Shown here: positions 27,858 to 36,392 of the stretch, piece after piece
Layout of the letters: the number at the start of each line of letters is the position of its first letter
Position numbering within the stretch: the stretch's first letter is position 1
Assembly: GCA_020637365.1 (NCBI GenBank)
Contig: JACJWE010000001.1
Coordinates: 1,456,001-1,520,000, forward strand
Direction of reading: 5' to 3'
Length of the DNA: 64,000 nt
Source of the DNA: Acidimicrobiia bacterium
Lineage (GTDB): Bacteria > Actinomycetota > Acidimicrobiia > IMCC26256 > JAGNEX01
The notes under the pieces: generated by a model
Seen by the model: only the letters and a program-made list of their open reading frames with translations
Told to the model about the DNA's origin: nothing
Database searches by the model: none
Program-made: the position numbers and the translations under genes

Positions 27858-28625
27858 TTAGGCAAGCTGCTCGCCGACTCGCCGCGCGGCGCCACACGCA
27901 GCGCTGGCGAGTTCATCGATTCTCGGCGCGATCCGTTCGACGGGGCCGCTGATACAGAGCGCACCCAACAACACCCCCGATCGGTCGAGCACGGGCGCGC
28001 TGACGCTGGCAACACCCGATGCGCGTTCACCCAGACTCGACGCCCAACCGCGTTCGACTACATCTGCCCATTTGCCGTCATCGCCGGTGCGAGATGGCGC
28101 ATGTGGATCGAAGGCCATGAGCACCGTTCCGCCAGATCCTGCGTGCAGCGGGAGTACGGCCCCGACGGGCACCGAATCGCGCAATCCGGCCCGCGGTTCG
28201 TGTACCAGCACACAGACCCGCGTCTCGCCGCGTCGGACATACAACTGCACGCTCTCACCGGTCTCGGCACTCACCTCTCGCATCACGGCGTCGGCGACGG
28301 CGGCCAGCGTCCGCCCCGCCCCCGCTGAATGCGCCCATTCCACCAGCCTGATCCCCAACGTGACGGTCTCCCCCGTACGTTCGAGCACCTGATGAGCGAC
28401 GAGCGATCCGACGAGACGGTGAACGGTGGGTCGCGCAACGCCCGAATGTTCGGCAAGCTCTGCGATGCTGAGCGGACCCCTCCCGGCGAGCACCTGAACC
28501 AAGGTGACCGCTTTGTCGAGTACCCCCACCGCCGTGGATGCCGTCACGGCCGGGGACGACGCCATGATGACGTCGGCGGCGCTGGTCGACGTGCGATGTT
28601 GCTCCCGAGCCCGGTTCCCTGACAT
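27858..28625 (-). CDS. IclR-family regulator, divergent from leuCD (LtbR/NdgR-like)
   Basis: N-terminal winged helix: VGVLDKAVTLVQVLAGRGPLSIAELAEHSGVARPTVHRLVGSL. The C-terminal ligand domain includes AGRTLAAVADAVMREVSAETGESVQLYVRRGE and PLHAGSGGTVLMAF. The position opposite leuC is that of LtbR/NdgR, the IclR regulators of leuCD and tryptophan genes in Corynebacterium and Streptomyces. ATG 28625 is preceded by GAGG; MASSPAV at 28565 is an alternative start. Confidence 0.88.
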   Translation of the reverse strand: MSGNRAREQHRTSTSAADVIMASSPAVTASTAVGVLDKAVTLVQVLAGRGPLSIAELAEHSGVARPTVHRLVGSLVAHQVLERTGETVTLGIRLVEWAHSAGAGRTLAAVADAVMREVSAETGESVQLYVRRGETRVCVLVHEPRAGLRDSVPVGAVLPLHAGSGGTVLMAFDPHAPSRTGDDGKWADVVERGWASSLGERASGVASVSAPVLDRSGVLLGALCISGPVERIAPRIDELASAACGAARRVGEQLA

Positions 28626-28864
28626 GAGGCACCTCACTTCTCTCGTTGGACTCAAAGACCGGCAAATGGACCAGGTCGGACCGAGCGGCCCGGTCCACCC
28701 GAGCCACCCGCAGCACAGCGCCGCACGAGCTGGGGAAACACAGCCCAAGCATTCAACGATCACTCGCGGCAATGGCCCATCGACACGCTCGCCGGGAAAC
28801 AAGCGCCGAGAAACATTTGTCGCTTTCCACTTGGCTTGACTCGAACGACGCACCTAGCATAGTT

Positions 28865-28900
28865 CACATATCAGACACCATGTCCACATATCGGACATGG
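28865..28900. promoter_or_regulatory. Probable IclR operator in front of leuC
   Basis: CACATATCAGACA (28865-28877) and CACATATCGGACA (28885-28897) are direct copies 20 bp apart. The second sits in a palindrome with perfect 8-bp arms, CCATGTCC (28878-28885) and GGACATGG (28893-28900). It ends 24 bp before the leuC ATG, and the divergent regulator starts about 240 bp away. The remaining 28626-28860 stretch shows no other clear element. Confidence 0.6.
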
Positions 28901-28924
28901 TCGTGTCTCGTGAAGGAGATGAGC

Positions 28925-30334
28925 ATGACTCAGCAGGCTCGAACCATGGCCGACAAGGTTTGGGAACAGCACCTGGTTCGCCATGAATCTGGACAACCCG
29001 ATCTGCTCTACATCGACCTGCACCTGGTCCATGAGGTGACCTCACCACAGGCATTCGACGGCCTGCGCATGGCCGGGCGCCGGGTCCGCCGCCCAGAACT
29101 GACGCTGGCCACGATGGACCACAATGTCCCAACGCAGAACATCGACCAGCCCGTTGCGGATCCGATCTCGGCAAAGCAGATGCAGGTGTTGGCAGACAAC
29201 TGCAACGAGTTCGGGATCACCTGCCTAGCGATGGGCGACCCTCGACAAGGGATCGTCCATGTCATCGGACCCGAACTCGGCTACACCCAGCCGGGGATGA
29301 CCATCGTGTGTGGCGACTCCCACACATCGACCCACGGGGCGTTTGGATCGCTCGCATTTGGCATCGGCACCTCTGAAGTCGAACACGTTCTCGCAACCCA
29401 AACGCTCCCCCAGACCCGGCCGGGCACGATGGCGATCACGCTCATCGGCGACGCTCCCGAAGGTGTGAGCGCCAAAGACATCGCGCTCGCGATCGTGGCG
29501 ACCATAGGCACCGGCGGCGGTATCGGCAGCATCATCGAATACCGCGGCGACGCCATCACCGCGCTGTCGATGGAAGGTCGCATGACGCTGTGCAACATGA
29601 CCATCGAAGCGGGCGCCAAGGCCGGAATGATCGCCCCTGATGAAGTCACCTTTGAATATCTCAAGGGCCGCCCCAACGCTCCCACGGGTGACGACTGGGA
29701 CCGGGCGGTCGCCGCGTGGAAGGCCCTCGCAACCGACCAAGGCGCGGCGTTCGACAAAGAGGTCGTCATCGACGCCACCACGCTCGCACCGCACGTCAGT
29801 TGGGGCACCAACCCCGCGCAGACGATCCGCATCGACGACGCCATACCGTCGCCTGACGATTTCGAAGACCACATCCAACGAGACGCAGCACAACGGGCCC
29901 TCGATTACATGGGTCTTACCGCCGGAACGAAGATGCGCGACATCTCGGTCGACACCGTCTTTATCGGGTCATGTACCAACTCACGGATCGAAGATCTGCG
30001 CGCGGCGGCCGACGTCCTCAAGGGACGCCGAGTGCACTCGGGGATGCGGGCATTAGTCGTCCCAGGCTCGGGTGCGGTCAAGGCGCAGGCCGAGTCAGAA
30101 GGGCTCGATACCGTCTTTACGGCGGCAGGTTTTGAATGGCGCGAACCGGGATGCTCGATGTGTCTGGCGATGAACCCCGACAAGTTGAGCCCCGGCGAGC
30201 GGGCGGCTTCCACATCGAACCGCAACTTCGAAGGACGCCAAGGACGCGGCGGACGCACCCACCTCGTCTCCCCCGCCGTCGCCGCGGCAACAGCTGTCGC
30301 TGGCCGCTTCGCTGCACCCGAAGATCTCGACTGA
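28925..30334 (+). CDS. leuC: 3-isopropylmalate dehydratase large subunit
   Basis: Aconitase-like isomerase subunit with a 4Fe-4S cluster: Cys in FIGSCTNSR and in the EPGCSMCLAMNPD pair. Other motifs are VCGDSHTSTHGAFGSLAFGIGTSE and EAGAKAGMIAPDE. ATG 28925 has AAGGAG seven bases upstream; an ATG at 28919 overlaps that site. 469 aa, normal. It would also isomerise citramalate to 3-methylmalate for the cimA route. Its partner leuD is 133 bp downstream. Confidence 0.96.
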   Translation: MTQQARTMADKVWEQHLVRHESGQPDLLYIDLHLVHEVTSPQAFDGLRMAGRRVRRPELTLATMDHNVPTQNIDQPVADPISAKQMQVLADNCNEFGITCLAMGDPRQGIVHVIGPELGYTQPGMTIVCGDSHTSTHGAFGSLAFGIGTSEVEHVLATQTLPQTRPGTMAITLIGDAPEGVSAKDIALAIVATIGTGGGIGSIIEYRGDAITALSMEGRMTLCNMTIEAGAKAGMIAPDEVTFEYLKGRPNAPTGDDWDRAVAAWKALATDQGAAFDKEVVIDATTLAPHVSWGTNPAQTIRIDDAIPSPDDFEDHIQRDAAQRALDYMGLTAGTKMRDISVDTVFIGSCTNSRIEDLRAAADVLKGRRVHSGMRALVVPGSGAVKAQAESEGLDTVFTAAGFEWREPGCSMCLAMNPDKLSPGERAASTSNRNFEGRQGRGGRTHLVSPAVAAATAVAGRFAAPEDLD

Positions 30335-30467
30335 CCAAGAGGCCCGGCAGCCACGCCCGGCGGTCGCCGAGCACCGGCGTGGTGCTCCCGGCCCAAGCCA
30401 GCCGAGACACAACCAGCATTCAACAGGTCAGTGTCGATCCGCTGACCCTCAAAGGAGAGTAAGACCA

Positions 30468-31066
30468 ATGGAACCCGTCCGACAGATTACCGGGACCGCC
30501 GTACCCTCGACCGGTCCGATGTAGACACCGACCAGATCATTCCATCGGATTGGCTCAAACGCGTCGAACGCACCGGGTTCGGTGCTGGGCTGTTCTCCGA
30601 ATGGCGCGACGATCCCGACTTCATCATGAACAACCCCGCCTATGCATCGGCGTCGGTGTTGCTGGCCGGACCCAACTTTGGGGTTGGCAGCTCACGAGAA
30701 CACGCCGTGTGGGCGCTTCAGGATTACGGCTTCGGCGCGATCGTTTCACCCCGATTTGGTGACATCTTCCGCAACAACGCACTGAAAGGCGGCTTGTTGC
30801 CCATCGTGATCGAAGAACAACTGATCGAAAGCATCGCCCAGGCGGTCACCGCAGACCCGACGACCATCATCGAGATCGACGTGGCAGACCGCACCCTGAA
30901 GGTCCCCGCAATCGACGTGTCGGTCACGTTCCCACTCGACGACTTTACGCAATGGCGCCTGCTCGAAGGACTGGACGACATTGGCATCACCCTGCGCAAC
31001 GAAGCCGACATCACCGCCTTCGAAACGAAGCGGCCGAGCTACAAACCGTCGGTCTCGGCCGACTGA
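30468..31066 (+). CDS. leuD: 3-isopropylmalate dehydratase small subunit (one frameshift)
   Basis: AAAGGAGAG precedes ATG 30468. The first frame (MEPVRQITGTAVP) stops after 19 codons. Adding one C to the run at 30504-30506 gives the family sequence LDRSDVDTDQIIPSDWLKR, which joins the long downstream frame with GFGAGLFSEWR, GPNFGVGSSREHAVWAL and FRNNALKGGLLPI. About 199 aa when repaired, the normal length. A real knockout would make the organism a leucine auxotroph while all other leu genes look intact, so a sequence error is more plausible. Confidence 0.9.
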
Positions 31067-31093
31067 TCAGCACATCTCCTCAGAACAACGCAA

Positions 31094-31130
31094 CAGTGCC
31101 CCGGGCGTCGACACGACCCCCGGGGCACTG
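31094..31130. terminator. Hairpin between convergent leuD and leuA
   Basis: 12-bp perfect stem CAGTGCCCCGGG / CCCGGGGCACTG with a 13-nt loop, 28 bp after the leuD stop. No T tract follows, so termination strength is uncertain. Confidence 0.6.
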
Positions 31131-31218
31131 GACGCTTGGCACCCCCGTCGCAACCGTACCGACCGGGCCACCTGCGAGTTTTGTGCGTTCGCCGCAGATG
31201 CACCGGTTGCGGCTCGCT

Positions 31219-31330
31219 GCGCCGGTCACGACCCGGCAGAGCCGCACCGGTCACAACCCGGCAGACTCGCACCGGCCACGACCCGGCAGAGCCGCACTAT
31301 TCACGGCCCGCCGGAAACGCCGGAAACGCC
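31219..31330. repeat. Imperfect 25-bp tandem repeats between leuD and leuA
   Basis: Three to four degenerate copies of a unit like CGCACCGGTCACGACCCGGC occur between 31219 and 31310, followed by short CGGAAACGC copies. Non-coding; no function assigned. Confidence 0.75.
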
Positions 31331-31346
31331 GGACCGGATTCGGTGG

Positions 31347-32888
31347 CTACGGTCCGCGCTCAAGGTTTCGGGGCTGGCGGCCGCGCTCACTTTGCCGGAT
31401 CAATTTGTTGACCGCGTTCAAAAACGCCTTCCCCGAAGCTTCGACCACATCGGTCGAAACACCCCGTCCTGCGACCTTGACCCCGTCGAGTTCGACGTGA
31501 ACGACCACATCGCCCAGAGCATCCACACCGCTGGTCACCGATGACACATTGAAATCCACGAGCCGTGCGTTCACGCCGGTCGCTTCTTTGATCGCTTTAC
31601 ACACCGCGTCGATCATGCCGTCACCATTCGATTCGGCGTCTACGACCCCATCTTCGGAGGACAACACGACCTTGGCCCACGGAGCGACCTGGGTACCGCC
31701 TTGCAGCGTGATCGCCTCGACGGTGAATCGATCGATTGCGCTCACGCCGAGTTCTTCGACGGCGATCGCTTCCAGATCGGCTTCGGTGACTTCAACCTTA
31801 CGGTCGGCAAGTTCCTTGAAACGTTGAAACGCCACGTTCAGCGCATCGCCCTGGATCGAGATCCCCATCTTTTCCAACGTGTCTCGAAACGCGTGTCGCC
31901 CCGAGTGTTTGCCGAGAACGATCGAACTTCCCTCTTGGCCAACCGCGGTCGGATCCATGATCTCGTAGGTCGTGCGCTCGGTCAGCACACCGTGCTGGTG
32001 AATACCCGACTCGTGTGCGAAAGCGTTCCGACCGACCACCGCCTTGTTGTACTGCACCGAATAGCCGGTGAGCCGCGACACCATCCGAGAGGTCCGCGCC
32101 AGTTCCGTCGTATTGATATTGGTGGTCACCCCAAAATGGTCCCGGCGGGTATTGATCGCCATAACCACCTCTTCCAGGGCGGCGTTACCTGCGCGTTCCC
32201 CCAGCCCGTTGATCGCACATTCGATCTGGCGCGCACCGGCCATGACGCCTGCCATCGAATTGGCGACCGCCAAACCCAGGTCGTTGTGACAATGCGTCGA
32301 GATGACGTAATCGCCGGTCACGGTATCGGCAACAAACCGGATCAGTCGGGCGAACTCGTCGGGTACACCGAAGCCAACCGTGTCGGGGATGTTCAACGTC
32401 GTTGCGCCGTTATCCACCGCCAGCTGCAGCACCTCGCACATGAACTCGGGATCGCTGCGCGAACCATCTTCGGGTGAGAACTCGACATCGTCGGTGTAGG
32501 TGCGGGCCCGCGCCACTGCAGCGGCGGCTTCCGCCTTGACTTGATCGGGTGTCATGCGCAGCTTCTTTTCCATATGCAGCGCCGATGTAGCGATGAACAC
32601 ATGGATCCGAGAGTTCGCCGCATGGCGAACCGCTTCAGCTGCACGGTCAACATCAGCGAACGCCGTCCGCGACAACGCGCAGATAGTCGGCCCTGAAACC
32701 GCTTTCGCGATCGCTTCAACAGCGTCGAAATCGCCTTGGCTCGCGATGGGGAAACCCGCTTCGATCACGTCGACACCAAGGCGGCTGAGCTGTTCTGCAA
32801 TCTCGACTTTTTCCTTGATATCGAGCGAGATACCCGGCGACTGCTCACCGTCTCGCAGCGTTGTGTCAAAGATCGTGATCTTGTCCAT
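31347..32888 (-). CDS. leuA: 2-isopropylmalate synthase
   Basis: First committed step of leucine synthesis: acetyl-CoA plus 2-oxoisovalerate. ATG 32888 (MDKITIFDTTLRDGEQSPG) has AAAGGA upstream; the longer opening runs back into the terminator. 513 aa of the long bacterial LeuA type with STHCHNDLGLAVANS (metal His pair), INGLGERAGNAALEEV, NAFAHESGIHQHGV and the C-terminal allosteric domain (GGTQVAPWAKVVL, VSSVTSGVDALGDV). It is preceded by a leucine attenuator and a promoter. Confidence 0.95.
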   Translation of the reverse strand: MDKITIFDTTLRDGEQSPGISLDIKEKVEIAEQLSRLGVDVIEAGFPIASQGDFDAVEAIAKAVSGPTICALSRTAFADVDRAAEAVRHAANSRIHVFIATSALHMEKKLRMTPDQVKAEAAAAVARARTYTDDVEFSPEDGSRSDPEFMCEVLQLAVDNGATTLNIPDTVGFGVPDEFARLIRFVADTVTGDYVISTHCHNDLGLAVANSMAGVMAGARQIECAINGLGERAGNAALEEVVMAINTRRDHFGVTTNINTTELARTSRMVSRLTGYSVQYNKAVVGRNAFAHESGIHQHGVLTERTTYEIMDPTAVGQEGSSIVLGKHSGRHAFRDTLEKMGISIQGDALNVAFQRFKELADRKVEVTEADLEAIAVEELGVSAIDRFTVEAITLQGGTQVAPWAKVVLSSEDGVVDAESNGDGMIDAVCKAIKEATGVNARLVDFNVSSVTSGVDALGDVVVHVELDGVKVAGRGVSTDVVEASGKAFLNAVNKLIRQSERGRQPRNLERGP

Positions 32889-32943
32889 GGCCGTTCCTTT
32901 GTGGCGATGTCCGTTTGGGGTGTTGGTACCGAATCGGGGCACG

Positions 32944-33006
32944 AAAAAACCCCCCGACCTTGCGGCACGAGGGGTTGGGCGAGCACCGATCCTGTGGGTG
33001 CTCGCC
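32944..33006 (-). promoter_or_regulatory. Leucine attenuator upstream of leuA
   Basis: The first hairpin (32978-33006) is a perfect 10-bp stem GGCGAGCACC/GGTGCTCGCC whose first base is the last base of the leader stop codon. The second hairpin (32949-32975) is ACCCCTCG/CGGGGGGT, 8 bp with one T.G pair and an 11-nt loop, and runs into T6 (32944-32949). It lies 56 bp before the leuA ATG. Same architecture as the leuB attenuator. Confidence 0.85.
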
Positions 33007-33047
33007 TAGCCGAGAAGAAGCTCCGCTACGGCAAATTGAGTAAACAT
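33006..33047 (-). CDS. Leucine leader peptide of leuA (13 aa)
   Basis: The short ORF MFTQFAVAELLLG ends in TAG. Three consecutive leucine codons (CTT CTT CTC) lie two codons before the stop, directly ahead of the attenuator hairpins, as expected for leucine-dependent transcription attenuation. The ATG is only 8 nt beyond the proposed -10 element, so the mRNA is probably leaderless or nearly so. Confidence 0.82.
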   Translation of the reverse strand: MFTQFAVAELLLG

Positions 33048-33055
33048 CGCCGTGA

Positions 33056-33084
33056 AACCTACACCCGGTCGCCCGGACGAACAA
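33056..33084 (-). promoter_or_regulatory. Promoter of the leuA leader
   Basis: -35 TTGTTC (33079-33084), 17-bp spacer, -10 TAGGTT (33056-33061), matching the TTGnnn and TAnnnT consensus of actinomycete housekeeping promoters. The rest of the 33085-33279 stretch before serA shows nothing recognisable. Confidence 0.6.
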
Positions 33085-33279
33085 ACCTGATTGCGAATTT
33101 GTCGTCAGATATCGGCTTCAGGGCGTCAGCGGTTAGAGCCAACCTCATCGCAATGCTTGGGTACTCCCCCGCTCACTGCGCCCATCGCTGTTCGTGGCAC
33201 CACCTGGCACATCTGGCCGAGGCTGTCGCCGGGCCACGTCCGAGGGTGTGCAACGCACTTCGCGTTTGGCACCACCCAC

Positions 33280-34887
33280 CTAGGCGTCTGGTGTCATCGA
33301 AGGAATCGGCAGGCTAAAGGTCCGAGCGTCGATGACGCCGGGAGCGTCGCGCAGTGCGACGAGGGCATCATCGGGCAGCGGCGAGCTGATGTTCAACATC
33401 ATCATCGCCGTCCCCGGTTGGCCGGTACCGACATCCATATCGGCGATGTTCACGCCCGCCTGGCCGACGATGGTGCCGACCATGCCAATCATGCCTGGCT
33501 GATCCTCGTTGCGGATGACGACCATATGTGACGCCGGGCGAGCGTCGACCGAATGCTCATCGACCTGCACGATCGTCTCGTGCCCATCCTCGCCTTGGAG
33601 CGTTCCTGCCACGATGTGTTGGTCACGGCTGGCACCGCCCCGCAACACCACACGGGTTCGGTAATCGACCGATTCCTCAGAGGAGCCTTCATGGACCGAC
33701 AGACCGCGGGCCTTCGCGAGCTGCGGCGCATTGACAAACGACACGGGGTCACCCATCGCCGCACCAAACACGCCTTTGAGCGCCGCCAGCGTGAGCACCT
33801 TGCAGTCGTACGCCGCGAGATCGCCTTCGACAGCGACGGTGAGTTCGTTGATGCCATCGTCGTTCAGGTTGGCGAAGATTCGTCCGAGTCGTTCGGTGAG
33901 CCCGAGATAGCGCCGCACTTCCTCCGACGCTTCCGTTGCGTCGATGTTGAGTGCAAACGGGACAAAGTCGCCTTGTAACGCTAAGACGACCTGCTCTGCG
34001 ATGGTTTGGCCCGCCTTATCCTGAGCTTCGGCGGTTGAAGCACCCAAGTGTGGGGTGACGATGACATTTGGCAAGGTAAACAGCGGGGATTCTGTGCAGG
34101 GTTCAACGGAAAACACATCGAGAGCCGCTCCGGCGATCGATCCGTTGCTCAGCGCGTCAAATAACGCCGCCTCGTCGACGATGCCGCCCCGTGCGGTGTT
34201 CACCAGGCGGAGCGACGGCTTCGCGTTGGCCAGCAGTTCGGCGTTGACAAAACCCATCGTCTCAGGAGTTTTCGGCAGGTGGATGACCATGAAGTCCGCC
34301 TGGGCCACGACATCTGCCGCATCGTCGGCCATCTCGGCGCCGAGGCGCCGGGCGTGATCACGACCGACGAACGGATCGTACGCGACCAGGTTCAGCCCAA
34401 GCGCCGATGCGCGCTGGGCGACGAGCGTGCCGATGCGTCCAAGGCCCAGGATGCCGAGGGTCTTACCATCCAGTTCGACGCCGTTCCACTGTTTGCGGTT
34501 CCACTGACCGGCCTTGAGGTCGGCGCAGGCCTGCGGGATATTGCGAGCCAACGACAGCAGCAGCGCAATGGTGTGTTCCGCTGCCGAAATGATGTTGGAC
34601 TGCGGGGCGTTGACGACCATAACGCCCTGTTCGGTCGCTCGAGCGATGTCGATATTGTCCACGCCGATCCCGGCACGGCCGACCACGACCAGATCAGGGC
34701 TGGCATCGAGAAGCTCAGCGTCGACCTGGGTCGCCGAACGGATGATGATGCCCGAAGCACCCGCCATCGCGTCGAGCAGTTCACCCCGGGAAGCGCCCGA
34801 TCGGTCATCGACCTCAACATCGTTAGCCAGCAACGTTTCGATTGCGGACGGCGCAAGCTCCTCAGCTAATACGACCCTACCCAGCAT
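33280..34887 (-). CDS. serA: D-3-phosphoglycerate dehydrogenase
   Basis: First step of serine synthesis. The long (535 aa) actinobacterial form has a substrate domain, a Rossmann NAD motif (GILGLGRIGTLVAQRASALG), RLVNTARGGIVDEAAL, and the catalytic His in VIVTPHLGASTAEAQ. The intervening allosteric substrate-binding domain and the C-terminal ACT domain (HMVVIRNEDQPGMIGMVGTIVG) both follow, so serine feedback is likely. AGGAGG precedes ATG 34887. It lies upstream of leuA on the same strand but leuA has its own promoter. Confidence 0.96.
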   Translation of the reverse strand: MLGRVVLAEELAPSAIETLLANDVEVDDRSGASRGELLDAMAGASGIIIRSATQVDAELLDASPDLVVVGRAGIGVDNIDIARATEQGVMVVNAPQSNIISAAEHTIALLLSLARNIPQACADLKAGQWNRKQWNGVELDGKTLGILGLGRIGTLVAQRASALGLNLVAYDPFVGRDHARRLGAEMADDAADVVAQADFMVIHLPKTPETMGFVNAELLANAKPSLRLVNTARGGIVDEAALFDALSNGSIAGAALDVFSVEPCTESPLFTLPNVIVTPHLGASTAEAQDKAGQTIAEQVVLALQGDFVPFALNIDATEASEEVRRYLGLTERLGRIFANLNDDGINELTVAVEGDLAAYDCKVLTLAALKGVFGAAMGDPVSFVNAPQLAKARGLSVHEGSSEESVDYRTRVVLRGGASRDQHIVAGTLQGEDGHETIVQVDEHSVDARPASHMVVIRNEDQPGMIGMVGTIVGQAGVNIADMDVGTGQPGTAMMMLNISSPLPDDALVALRDAPGVIDARTFSLPIPSMTPDA

Positions 34888-34980
34888 GAGTTCCTCCTCG
34901 ATGGCAGCGCCACACCCTACCGGAGCGACCCTGGGATCGAACGGATTCGCCGAGCCCCCCGCACCGTCGATTCGGAACTG

Positions 34981-35343
34981 CTATCCGCGCCGAAAAAACC
35001 CTTTCCGGGTGGGCGTCTGAATCAGCCCAGGGGCTTGGAAACCGATCTCGGAGATCAGCCATTTTGGTGAGGGGTTCACCCAAACCGAGTCACGAAAACT
35101 GACCGTCGGTACCGTCTCGTTGCCGTTTGCCGCACTCCGCACGAACGCTGCAGCTTCTGGATCCTCCCAGATATTGCGACGCACATGGCTCACTCCCGCG
35201 CGCTCCAACGCTTTGATCATCGACCCGCAATACCAGCATCCAGGGCGCCAGTAGAGGACGAGCTCGACATCATCGTCGCTCGTTGAAGAGGCCGCATCGG
35301 GCGTCTGCTCGTCGTTGAGTGAACCGTTGTCGTCGTCAGCCAC
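34981..35343 (-). CDS. Glutaredoxin/mycoredoxin-like protein
   Basis: GTG 35343 start (VADDDNGSLNDEQ), 120 aa. An acidic N-terminal extension is followed by a thioredoxin-fold domain with VELVLYWRPGCWYCGSMIKALERAGV. The CxxC is CWYC, and the cis-Pro loop is ETVPTVSF. The CWYC/TVPTV pair resembles mycoredoxin-like glutaredoxins of actinomycetes, which act with mycothiol. The longer opening runs through a terminator hairpin and is excluded. Confidence 0.85.
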   Translation of the reverse strand: MADDDNGSLNDEQTPDAASSTSDDDVELVLYWRPGCWYCGSMIKALERAGVSHVRRNIWEDPEAAAFVRSAANGNETVPTVSFRDSVWVNPSPKWLISEIGFQAPGLIQTPTRKGFFRRG

Positions 35344-35404
35344 CGCTCTTTTCCTTCTTGTGATCTCGATACCTCGCGAGGCAATGACTTCTTGGTCGAC
35401 ACGC

Positions 35405-35442
35405 AAAATGCCCCGGAACACCGCTGTGCTCCGGGGCATTTT
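35405..35442. terminator. Terminator between the surface protein and the glutaredoxin-like gene
   Basis: 13-bp perfect stem AAAATGCCCCGGA / TCCGGGGCATTTT with a 12-nt loop, effective on the minus strand after the gene ending at 35496. A second, weaker hairpin (AGTGCCG/CGGCACT flanked by TTTT and AAAA, about 35456-35482) lies between it and that stop codon. Confidence 0.85.
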
Positions 35443-35495
35443 GACTCAAAGGTTTTCAAGTGCCGCGGTCGGCACTCAAAAGTTCTCCGCGTTGG

Positions 35496-36392
35496 CTATT
35501 GCTCGGCGTCGACGAAGCGGTTGCGCAGCACTGCGAACAGCGCACCGGAACCGGCGAGGATCAGCGCCAAACCAGCGAGGCTCATCGGGCCAGAGTTGGC
35601 ACCGGTGTTCGCCATTTGACTGGTGGTGCTCGATCCGGTCGTCGTGGTGCCGGTGGTAGCCGCCGCCTTAGCGGTGGTAGCGGTCGTGCTCGCCGCAGTG
35701 GTCGAGCTGGTGTCGTCCGCTGCCTTGGTCGTCGAGCTGGTGTCGTCCGCCGCCTTGGTCGTGGTGCTGGTGTCTTCCTCATCGGCAGCAGCGGTCGTGG
35801 CGGTCGCTTCGCCATCTCCCTCTGCGGTCACCGAGATCAACGTTGCATCACCCGACGGGCTGCAGTTGAGCGTGGCGCCTTGTACTGCGAGCGGAGCCGT
35901 CACGTTGGCGGTCGCCTTGGCGGAACCAAAGGTCACGACCTTGGTACCCGGCGTCGTCGCGGTGATCTCGATCGTGCCCGTGTACTTCGGCAATGGTGGG
36001 AAGCTGATCGGACCAGGGATGCTGATGGTGCCGGAGGTGCCCGAAACCGACAGGGTCGGGTTGCCAGGGCCCGACAGCGACGAGGCGCCGACCTCGACAC
36101 CGTCCGAAAGCGTAAAGCCCATCGTCACCGCAGTTGCGGTGCCTTCAAAGTCTTTGACAGCGGGGTCGTCCAAAAGGGGAGCCATGTCGACTTCGACGGT
36201 GTAGGTGTTGGTCTCACCGACTTTGACGGTGGTGGGACCAGTAAAGGCTGCTGGCACATCGGGTGATGTCGAGACAAGACCGGCCAGACTGCAGTCGGTC
36301 GGAATTGCGCCAGCAACGCCGGGGGCAAATGCGAATAGAGGTGCAGCGGATAGTGCCGCTGCGGAAACCAGGCCTGCGATGCGCTTACGCAT
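35496..36392 (-). CDS. Secreted surface protein with MANTG-type sorting signal
   Basis: 298 aa. The signal peptide ends near GVAGAIPTD. A beta-sandwich-like domain of about 170 residues (TVKVGETNTYTVEVDMAPLL, TSGTISIPGPISFPPLPKYTG) with two Cys is followed by a Thr/Ala linker including two TTKAADDTSS copies from a 30-bp DNA repeat near 35700-35760. The end has QMANTGANSGP, a hydrophobic segment and NRF, like an LAxTG anchor though Leu is replaced by Met and the tail is weakly basic. Probably attached to the wall; function unknown. Confidence 0.8.
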   Translation of the reverse strand: MRKRIAGLVSAAALSAAPLFAFAPGVAGAIPTDCSLAGLVSTSPDVPAAFTGPTTVKVGETNTYTVEVDMAPLLDDPAVKDFEGTATAVTMGFTLSDGVEVGASSLSGPGNPTLSVSGTSGTISIPGPISFPPLPKYTGTIEITATTPGTKVVTFGSAKATANVTAPLAVQGATLNCSPSGDATLISVTAEGDGEATATTAAADEEDTSTTTKAADDTSSTTKAADDTSSTTAASTTATTAKAAATTGTTTTGSSTTSQMANTGANSGPMSLAGLALILAGSGALFAVLRNRFVDAEQ

